Part shown: positions 1-4,919 of the stretch, one piece after another
Layout: every line of letters begins with the position of its first letter
How positions within the stretch are numbered: position 1 is the stretch's first letter
Source: an uncultured bacterium
Lineage (GTDB): Bacteria > Bacillota > Clostridia > Oscillospirales > Oscillospiraceae
Direction: 5' to 3'
Length of the DNA: 8,290 nucleotides
Assembly (NCBI GenBank): GCA_949286295.1
Contig: CASECK010000078.1
Location: forward strand, 1 to 8,290
Made by a program: the position numbers and the translations under genes
Notes under the pieces: model-generated
Seen by the model: only the letters and a program-made list of their open reading frames with translations
Databases searched by the model: none
What the model was told of the DNA's origin: nothing

Positions 1-1132
1 GGGTCAGCCCCTCCTGGTCGGACAGGCCGTCCTTGGCCAGCATCCGCTCCAGCACCTCCACGTCGGCGGTGATGTCCATGGCGTCCCCCCGGAAGAGCAG
101 GTCCAGTTGCGTCTCAAAGCCCTCCACCACCTTATCCATCATGCCCTCGATGCGCTCCATGGCGGCGGTGATGTGCTCGCCTGACACCTCCTGGGCCTCC
201 AGCTGGCTATAGGCCCGGAGAATCTTCAGGGTGGTGGGCAGATAGTAGCTTAAAAAGCTGTGCAGCTGGGGGGAGTTTTCCGGGTGGCTTTTCTGATAGT
301 CCAGAATTTTCGCCGTGATAGAGCCGATGCGGTCGATTTGCCCGGACAGCTTCTGATTGCGGACCGCGTCGCTGACCGCCCGAATCTCCGCCAGGATGGC
401 GTTCTCCACATCTGTATCGTCCTTCGGCTCTTCGTTTGCCTGGGACGCCTGGCGCGCCCCTTCGGGGGAGAGAATCAGCAGGCCGCCGGCGTGGTCCAGG
501 TAGCCGGCGGGGAACAGGCCGTCGTCCAGCATATCCTCCAAGTCGCCGCGCACCCGGCTGGGAGACAGGCCGGTGGAGGCGGCCAGGGCGGAGAGGGACA
601 CGCAGGGCCGCTCCCCAATCATGGCCAGATAGTTCCGGTAGCGCTTGGCTTTCCTGGTCTTGCGCAGGCCGGCTATCAGCAGGCTCAGGCCCGCCGAAAG
701 GAAGCACAGCAGGGGGATGAGCTCCTCCAGATACCACAGTATGTCGGGCAGTATCCACAGGTTGTCCACCGCGTCGATGAGGGTGATGCCGCCAAAGATG
801 CCGGTCAGGATGACGCCGGTCTGGACCATGCTCCGGCCGCTTTTGAGCAGCCTGGCCACCAGATTGCCCGGGCCGGCCTTCCCGCTGGGGGAGGCCCCAC
901 CATCCTGGGCCGTGCCGGACGGGGCGGCGGTGGTCCGGGCGCCGGCCTGCTGCCCGGACCCAGACTGGGCGTAATAGGGGTGCCTGCCCCGGGGCCTGTT
1001 CCGGCTCATCAGCCGCAGTGCAATCATGATGATGCCCACCGGGGCGGCCACCCCGGTAAACAGCAGGGCAAAGGCGATCAGCCAGTAGAACGGGTCGCCG
1101 CTCCCGCTGCGTCTGTTGGAAAAGTCGGACAT
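1..1132 (-). CDS. xpaC: XpaC-family membrane protein (5-bromo-4-chloroindolyl phosphate hydrolysis family), 3' end off the left edge
   Basis: Read leftwards from ATG at 1132, the frame stays open to base 1 (377 codons, no stop), so the gene is partial. A strong ribosome site (AAGGGGGAGA) lies just upstream. The protein starts MSDFSNRRSGSGDPFYWLIA. A hydrophobic segment at about residues 15-39 is followed by a long Gly/Ser/Ala-rich linker (about 43-90), two more membrane segments (about 103-122 and 136-156), and a basic stretch (RKTRKAKRYRNYL). A winged-helix-like part follows (about 165-220; SLSALAASTGLSPSRVRGDL, then GLFPAGYLD). Residues from about 235 are a charged helical region. This layout is that of Firmicutes XpaC/Halogen_Hydrol proteins, whose molecular role is unknown and which often sit beside telA-type genes; that neighbour would lie left of the window. 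The family call rests on pattern recognition. The membrane topology is visible. A hydrolase activity should not be assumed. Confidence 0.75.
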   Translation of the reverse strand, partial: MSDFSNRRSGSGDPFYWLIAFALLFTGVAAPVGIIMIALRLMSRNRPRGRHPYYAQSGSGQQAGARTTAAPSGTAQDGGASPSGKAGPGNLVARLLKSGRSMVQTGVILTGIFGGITLIDAVDNLWILPDILWYLEELIPLLCFLSAGLSLLIAGLRKTRKAKRYRNYLAMIGERPCVSLSALAASTGLSPSRVRGDLEDMLDDGLFPAGYLDHAGGLLILSPEGARQASQANEEPKDDTDVENAILAEIRAVSDAVRNQKLSGQIDRIGSITAKILDYQKSHPENSPQLHSFLSYYLPTTLKILRAYSQLEAQEVSGEHITAAMERIEGMMDKVVEGFETQLDLLFRGDAMDITADVEVLERMLAKDGLSDQEGLT

Positions 1133-1161
1133 CTTGTCTCCCCCTTGATGGTTGTAGTACC

Positions 1162-1170
1162 AGTATACCA
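1162..1170 (-). promoter_or_regulatory. Extended -10 promoter of the xpaC-type gene
   Basis: On the minus strand TGG-TATACT (TATACT at 1167-1162, TG motif at 1170-1169) lies about 30 nt upstream of the ATG at 1132, placing the transcription start near 1155 with a short leader. No good -35 is present at 17 bp, which fits an extended -10 type. A GAAAATTTTC palindrome sits immediately upstream at 1171-1180. Confidence 0.55.
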
Positions 1171-1209
1171 GAAAATTTTCGAAATGCCATTGAAGTTTTC
1201 TTAAAATTT

Positions 1210-1233
1210 CCTGAATCTGGCCCTGAATCTGGC
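1210..1233. repeat. Perfect 12-bp tandem repeat in the divergent promoter region
   Basis: CCTGAATCTGGC occurs twice head to tail at 1210-1221 and 1222-1233, upstream of the xpaC promoter and about 90 bp before the vanW -35. Function is unknown; it could be an operator or a replication-slippage duplication. Confidence 0.6.
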
Positions 1234-1288
1234 AGCGCCTTTTATCATAACGCCCCGCAGGGAAAACGTAAATCCCCTTTGCGCGGCA

Positions 1289-1303
1289 AGGGAAAGATTC
1301 CCT
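1289..1303. repeat. 15-bp inverted repeat upstream of the vanW promoter
   Basis: AGGGAA-AGA-TTCCCT is a perfect dyad with 6-bp arms, ending 20 bp before the vanW -35 and 3 bp before the TGTAA repeat array. It is too far upstream to be a hairpin in the vanW transcript, so if functional it is a DNA-binding site. This is an inference from position and symmetry only. Confidence 0.4.
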
Positions 1304-1306
1304 GAA

Positions 1307-1329
1307 TTGTAACTAATCTGTAATTGTAA
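1307..1329 (+). promoter_or_regulatory. Pho-box-like direct repeats overlapping the vanW -35
   Basis: TTGTAAC-TAAT-CTGTAAT has the 7-4-7 layout (11-bp period) of sites bound by OmpR/PhoB-type response regulators. A third TGTAA follows at 1325-1329 and lies inside the -35. The TGTAA copies begin at 1308, 1319 and 1325. The repeats are visible; the regulator is inferred and no regulator gene is in the window. Confidence 0.4.
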
Positions 1330-1352
1330 GGGGGTGGGACGGATGCTATAAT
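1324..1352 (+). promoter_or_regulatory. Promoter of the vanW-DUF2461 operon
   Basis: TTGTAA (1324-1329), a 17-bp spacer, and a consensus TATAAT (1347-1352) preceded by TGC form an extended -10 promoter. Transcription should start near 1359, giving a leader of about 87 nt. The weak -35 embedded in direct repeats suggests an activator contributes. Confidence 0.75.
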
Positions 1353-1403
1353 ACAAAATTGTGAAGTTATGCGCATAAACTGGGAACCGTATGGGACCCG
1401 GAA

Positions 1404-1436
1404 GGCCGGGGCGGAGTCACCGCCTGGGCCGGGAGG
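1404..1436 (+). other. Leader hairpin abutting the vanW ribosome binding site
   Basis: In the vanW leader, 1404-1414 folds with 1420-1430: GGCC pairs with GGCC, then after a G-G mismatch come a G-U pair and five GC pairs (GGCGG/CCGCC), with loop AGTCA. The stem ends directly before the GGGAGG ribosome site at 1431-1436. An alternative CCCGG (1397-1401) to CCGGG (1429-1433) pairing would cover part of that site. Possible translation control; not proven. Confidence 0.4.
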
Positions 1437-1445
1437 TATGCAGGG

Positions 1446-3395
1446 ATGGAAGGACAGCGGGTCGCCGGGCCCGGACAGGGCGGCGGCAGAAGAAAGATTT
1501 GGATCGCGCTGGGGGGCGCCGGGGCGGCCGTGTTGGCGGGCGCTTATCTGGGCCTGTGCGCCTGGGTGGGGAAGATGGATACCATCTTCCCCAACACCAG
1601 CGTTGCCGGGCTGGATGTGTCCGGCATGACCCAGACTCAGGCCCAGGCGGCGCTGGAGCAGGCTGTGGCCGGGCACGGGGATGAGATGGTGGGCGTCGTG
1701 ACCTACGGCGGCTGGCAGGAGGGCATTACCGCCGCCCAGATGGACTACGACTGGAGCTTGCCTGTCCAGGATGCCTATGAGGCGGGACGGGAGAGCTTCC
1801 TCGCCCAGGGCGGGCGGTATCTGGCCCGCATCCTGGGCGGCCGGCATGGCGTGAGCGCGCCCCGGGGCGGGGAACAGCCCGCCCTGGAGCGGCTGCTGGA
1901 TGATGTGGAGCGCGAGATGGGCGGGAATGTTACCTACGCCACCTATCAGCTGGAGGGCGGCCGGTTGACCATGACCAAGGGCAGGACCGGCGTGGGCCTA
2001 AATCGGGACGAGGTGAGAGACAGCGCGCTGTCCGCCCTGGAAGAGGCCATGGAGCGGAAGCTGGGCGGCGGCCAGGAGGGCGTGGTGGAGGTCCAGCGGC
2101 AGCTGGTCCCGGACGAGACCGGCCCCCAGACCCCCGACTTTGAGGAGATATACCGGCAGCTGCACACCGAGCCGGTCAGCGCCCAGATGGACCCGGAGAC
2201 CTTCACGGTCACCGACCACGTGGTGGGCGTGGACTTCGACGTGCAGGCGCTGAAGGCGGCCTATGACCAGGCGGCGGAGGGGGCGAGCTTCTCCATCCCC
2301 GTGGAGCTGGAGCAGCCGGAGGAGACCAAGGAGAGCCTGGAGAGCAAGCTGTTTGCCGACCTGCTGGGGCAGGGGCAGACCATCCTCACCGGCACCTGGG
2401 GCAGGCAGTACAACGTGAAGCTGGCCGCCGAGGCCTGCAACGGGACCATCCTGCTGCCTGGCGAGGTGTTCTCCTTCAACGGCCGCACCGGCAGCCGGGA
2501 CGCCTCTATGGGCTATCAGTCTGCCACCGTCTACTCCGGGGGCAAGACGGTGGAAGAAGTGGGGGGCGGCGTGTGCCAGACCTCCTCCACCATCTACTAC
2601 GCCCTGCTCCACACCAATTTAGAGGTGGTGGAGCGCTATAACCACGGCTACAACACCGGCTATGTGCCGGTGGGGATGGACGCGACGGTGTACTATGGGG
2701 TCACCGATTTTCAGTTCCGGAACAGCACGGACTACCCGGTCAAAATTCTCCTCTATCCCCAGCAGCAGGGGGCTCAGGAGGCCCTGGTGTGCCAGATATA
2801 CGGCACCAACGAGGAGGGGGTCTACGCCGTCCCCCGCAGCGTCTCCTATGATAAGGTGGCCCCCACCACCGTCTATCAGCCCGACGAGACCATCCCCCGG
2901 GGGACCACCAAGGTGGACATGGTGCAAAACCCCTATACGGGGCTGAAGGCCCATACCTATCGGGACGTGTACGACCGGGAGGGCAACCTGATAGAGGAGC
3001 AGGACATGGGGCAGAGCGTGTATAAAATGCGGCCCAAGACCATCCTCTACAACCCCGCCGACGGCGACCCCGCCACCTGGGTGGACGGCCAGCCGCCCCA
3101 GCCCGGCCAGCCTACCGGCCCTGAGCAGGCCGCCGGTCCCGGGAGCGGGGAGACCTCCGTTCCGGAGGAGCCGGTGGACCCGGGCACAGCCGGAGACCCG
3201 GCGCCGCCCACCGGTTTGGAGCAGCCCGAGGACCCCGGCCAGACCGGCGGGGCGGGGACGGACGTGGATTCTGGGACGCAGGACGGCTCCGGCCAGGAGA
3301 GCGGCTCCGGAGAGCAGCCGGAGCAGCCCGCGCCCGGCGGGGAGGAGAGCGGCGGCCAACCGGAAGTCGTGCCCGGCTGGGACCGCCCTATCTGA
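1446..3395 (+). CDS. VanW family protein, membrane-anchored, with Pro/Glu/Gly-rich C-terminal tail
   Basis: The 649-residue protein has a basic N-terminus (GGGRRK), one membrane segment at about 18-41 and no cleavable signal peptide, so it is probably a signal-anchored extracytoplasmic protein. A region of the PG_binding_4 type follows (VAGLDVSGMTQTQAQAAL and onwards, about 50-240). The VanW domain spans about 320-437, with the hallmark VEEVGGGVCQTSSTIYYALL (Cys377) and the LPGEVFSFNGRTG segment. After it, about 467-535, comes a G5-like stretch (IPRGTTKVDMVQNPYTGLKA). The last 110 residues or so are low-complexity Pro/Gly/Glu/Gln sequence with no sortase motif. VanW is named from the vanB glycopeptide-resistance cluster, but its activity is unknown; stand-alone clostridial copies like this are common and do not imply resistance. 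The ATG at 1446 was chosen because GGAGG (1432-1436) lies 9 nt upstream. The ATG at 1438 is out of frame. Confidence 0.9.
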   Translation: MEGQRVAGPGQGGGRRKIWIALGGAGAAVLAGAYLGLCAWVGKMDTIFPNTSVAGLDVSGMTQTQAQAALEQAVAGHGDEMVGVVTYGGWQEGITAAQMDYDWSLPVQDAYEAGRESFLAQGGRYLARILGGRHGVSAPRGGEQPALERLLDDVEREMGGNVTYATYQLEGGRLTMTKGRTGVGLNRDEVRDSALSALEEAMERKLGGGQEGVVEVQRQLVPDETGPQTPDFEEIYRQLHTEPVSAQMDPETFTVTDHVVGVDFDVQALKAAYDQAAEGASFSIPVELEQPEETKESLESKLFADLLGQGQTILTGTWGRQYNVKLAAEACNGTILLPGEVFSFNGRTGSRDASMGYQSATVYSGGKTVEEVGGGVCQTSSTIYYALLHTNLEVVERYNHGYNTGYVPVGMDATVYYGVTDFQFRNSTDYPVKILLYPQQQGAQEALVCQIYGTNEEGVYAVPRSVSYDKVAPTTVYQPDETIPRGTTKVDMVQNPYTGLKAHTYRDVYDREGNLIEEQDMGQSVYKMRPKTILYNPADGDPATWVDGQPPQPGQPTGPEQAAGPGSGETSVPEEPVDPGTAGDPAPPTGLEQPEDPGQTGGAGTDVDSGTQDGSGQESGSGEQPEQPAPGGEESGGQPEVVPGWDRPI

Positions 3396-3428
3396 GGACC
3401 CCGCCGGCATAGACAGAGAGGAAGCGCT

Positions 3429-4106
3429 ATGTTTCAAGGATACAGCCAGCAGACCACCGAGTTTCTCTGGGGCCTGCGGTTCAACAATGAGCGCAGCTGG
3501 TTTTTGGCCCACAAGGGGGAGTTTCTCACTTATGTGGACGGCCCCACCCGGGCTCTGGCCGCCCAGCTGACCGAGGAGATGACCCGGGCCTACCCCAGGC
3601 TGGGCCTGGAGTGCAAGGTGAGCCGCATCTACCGGGATGCCCGGCGGCTGTTTGGCCGGGGCCCCTATAAGGACCACCTGTGGTTCACCCTGCGCCACCC
3701 TGGGGAGCGGGAGAGCAACACCCCCTGCTTCTTCTTCGAGGTGGCCCCGGAGCGGTACAGCTACGGCATGGGGGCCTGGGACCTGCCGCCCCTGACCATG
3801 GCCAAGCTCCGGGCCTGTATCGACCGGGACCCCAGGCCGGTGGAGAAGCTGGCCAGGGCCCTGAACAGGAGGGGGGAGTTTACCCTGGAGGGGGAGCTGT
3901 ACAAGCGCCCCAAGGGAGACCCCGGCCCGCTGCTCTACCCCTGGTACAACCGCCGTCAGCTCACCTTCTGCTGCGACAGAAACTGCGAGGGGGCCTTCTT
4001 CGGCCCGGAGCTGGCCGGACAGGTGCTGGAGGGCTGGAAGTCCCTGGTGCCCCATTACCGCTGGATGCGGGAGCTGGCCGCCGGCCCGGCCCCTGAAAAC
4101 CTGTGA
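3429..4106 (+). CDS. DUF2461 (TIGR02453 family) domain protein
   Basis: This 225-residue protein is full length for the family. The N-terminus FLWGLRFNNERSWFLAHKGE matches the usual DUF2461 opening, and the family hallmark SRIYRDARRLFGRGPYKDHL occupies residues 65-84. It is followed by CFFFEVAPERYSYGMG and a YNRRQLTF segment near the end. No signal peptide or membrane segment is seen, so it is probably cytoplasmic. The biochemical function of the family is unknown. The start ATG has GAGAGGAA upstream. It begins 33 nt after the vanW stop, with no terminator or promoter between, so it is probably co-transcribed with vanW. A strong terminator follows 3 nt after the stop. Family assignment is confident; no function is claimed. 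Confidence 0.88.
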   Translation: MFQGYSQQTTEFLWGLRFNNERSWFLAHKGEFLTYVDGPTRALAAQLTEEMTRAYPRLGLECKVSRIYRDARRLFGRGPYKDHLWFTLRHPGERESNTPCFFFEVAPERYSYGMGAWDLPPLTMAKLRACIDRDPRPVEKLARALNRRGEFTLEGELYKRPKGDPGPLLYPWYNRRQLTFCCDRNCEGAFFGPELAGQVLEGWKSLVPHYRWMRELAAGPAPENL

Positions 4107-4109
4107 ATT

Positions 4110-4144
4110 GCCGCCCCGGTGCTCACCCGCCGGGGCGGCTTTTT
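4110..4144 (+). terminator. Intrinsic terminator of the vanW-DUF2461 operon
   Basis: GCCGCCCCGG (4110-4119) pairs perfectly with CCGGGGCGGC (4130-4139) across a 10-nt loop, followed by TTTTT (4140-4144). It lies 3 nt after the DUF2461 stop codon. Confidence 0.92.
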
Positions 4145-4212
4145 ACGGGCGTCCTTTGTGGAAAACATCATTTTTTGTATGGAATATCAAAAAGGAACTG
4201 TCTGATTTGTAC

Positions 4213-4261
4213 AAGAAAACGAAGAAAAACCCTTGACAGGATTAAAACAGTGTGGTAAAGT
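4213..4261 (+). promoter_or_regulatory. Near-consensus promoter of the candidate large ncRNA
   Basis: Consensus TTGACA (4233-4238), a 17-bp spacer, and TAAAGT (4256-4261) preceded by TGG form an extended -10 promoter. A-rich tracts at 4213-4229 (AAGAAAACGAAGAAAAA) resemble an UP element. Transcription should start near 4268. This combination is typical of stable-RNA or ribosomal-protein promoters. No recognisable protein gene follows it. Confidence 0.75.
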
Positions 4262-4267
4262 ATAACC

Positions 4268-4770
4268 AGAAAGAAGAAAGGATGAGTCCAATGTACAGCT
4301 AAGAGCCCCAGCACCTGAACCCGTATTGCGAGGTCGAATTTTTAAGATAAATTCCAAAATTCGAACGTTCAGAGGAGAAAGAACCCGGCCAAGCAAAACT
4401 GTCAAGAAGGTAGTTTAGGAAAAGCAGTCCAGACCCAGCGAAATCCAGTCAGATTTCCAATGTATCTGAGCGCAAGACCTTAACACCTGACCGGCATACG
4501 GGGGCAGGGAACGCCAGCAGCAGGTACCGGAAGGCAACAGAGAGATGAATCCAAACCCAAGGGGACCTCACATTTGAGGAAAAGGCCCAAAGACGCGGCC
4601 GAGAAAAGAACTGGTTGAGAGAGAAACTTAAATTGCCGGACGGAACAGGTTGAGGGCGTATCCAATAGAAACGGAGGTAACCATATGATGTTAGATAACA
4701 AGAGTGAACAGAAGTGACCCCTGACTGCAGCGGATTACGAAACGGGCAGTTAGGGGTCACTTCTTTTTTT
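4268..4770 (+). ncRNA. Candidate large structured non-coding RNA (about 500 nt), class not recognised
   Basis: The unit has its own strong promoter and its own 19-bp terminator, with no credible protein gene between them; GC is visibly lower than in the neighbours and the plus strand is purine-rich. Helices seen by eye: CTGAAC (4315-4320) with GTTCAG (4367-4372), enclosing TCGAATTTT (4334-4342) with AAAATTCGA (4356-4364); GAAATC (4440-4445) with GATTTC (4452-4457); ACCTG (4485-4489) with CAGGT (4521-4525); CCTCA (4566-4570) with TGAGG (4575-4579). GAACTGGTTGAG (4608-4619) recurs as GAACAGGTTGAG (4643-4654), and CCAATGTA occurs at 4288 and 4457. It lacks the conserved motifs of RNase P RNA, tmRNA, SRP RNA and 6S RNA that I could look for. 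The size suggests an ornate large RNA such as ROOL, OLE or GOLLD, or something new; I cannot assign it. The next gene, thrS, is convergent, so this is not a riboswitch leader for a downstream gene. Confidence 0.65.
4685..4717 (+). CDS. Possible 10-codon micro-ORF (MMLDNKSEQK) at the 3' end of the ncRNA
   Basis: ATG-ATG at 4685 and 4688 follows GGAGGT (4673-4678), which matches the 16S anti-Shine-Dalgarno sequence well and lies 6 or 9 nt upstream. The frame reads MMLDNKSEQK and stops at TGA 4715-4717, inside the left arm of the terminator hairpin. The good ribosome site is the only support, since an ORF this short arises easily by chance. It could instead be a structural element of the RNA that resembles a ribosome site. 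Confidence 0.25.
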   Translation: MMLDNKSEQK

Positions 4771-4780
4771 ATATTTTTTT
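4710..4780 (+). terminator. Very long intrinsic terminator of the candidate ncRNA
   Basis: AGAAGTGACCCCTGACTGC (4710-4728) pairs with 4746-4764 over 19 bp with a single G-U pair, across a 17-nt loop. A run of T (4764-4770) follows, then ATA and another seven T. On the minus strand the hairpin is not followed by T, so it works only for plus-strand transcription. Confidence 0.92.
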
Positions 4781-4842
4781 GTATGCGGCCGCAAAGCGGG
4801 AGGGATTTGGCGGTATGGGACAGCTGGACGGAGAGAAGGGAT

Positions 4843-4912
4843 GAGGGAGGACCGAAGAAACCGGTCCTCCCTCTCCTGTGTATGATTTCTGCGGCCCGCC
4901 GGACGGCCGCAG
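4843..4912 (-). terminator. thrS: Twin hairpins in the thrS 3' region, possible terminator
   Basis: Two perfect hairpins lie between the ncRNA terminator and the thrS stop: CTGCGGCC (4889-4896) with GGCCGCAG (4905-4912), and GAGGGAGGACCG (4843-4854) with CGGTCCTCCCTC (4862-4873). On the minus strand they are the first structures downstream of thrS. Neither has a clean T run (ATCCCTTCTCT follows the second), so intrinsic termination may be weak, or they may act as 3'-end stabilisers. Confidence 0.45.
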
Positions 4913-4919
4913 GCGGCGG

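Noticed and set aside
207..1190. Long minus-strand reading frame of 327 codons over the left gene
   Set aside because: It is Arg/Gly/Pro-rich and has no family signature. The overlapping frame starting at 1132 has a strong ribosome site, membrane segments and XpaC-type sequence and stays open to the edge.
2619..4055. 478-codon minus-strand frame opposite vanW and DUF2461
   Set aside because: It spans two well-supported plus-strand genes and the gap between them, has no ribosome site and is of the His/Gly/Leu-rich type produced by antisense of GC-rich genes.
4281..4301. Six-codon ORF MSPMYS near the 5' end of the candidate RNA
   Set aside because: AAGAAAGG is too close to the first ATG and only moderate for the second. 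The peptide is too short to support; it may still matter if conserved.
4187..4760. Minus-strand frames of 72, 73 and 103 codons in the 4187-4760 region
   Set aside because: No ribosome sites or recognisable sequence. They run through the plus-strand promoter and terminator of the candidate RNA, and are chance frames in lower-GC DNA.
4268..4770. RNase P RNA, tmRNA, SRP RNA, 6S RNA, group I or II intron, or retron RNA as identity of the region
   Set aside because: No GAGGAAAGTCC or ACAGAA RNase P core, no tmRNA ends with CCA, no intron domain V, no reverse transcriptase nearby, and a size wrong for 6S and bacterial SRP RNA. GAGGAGAAAG at 4372 only loosely resembles the RNase P motif.
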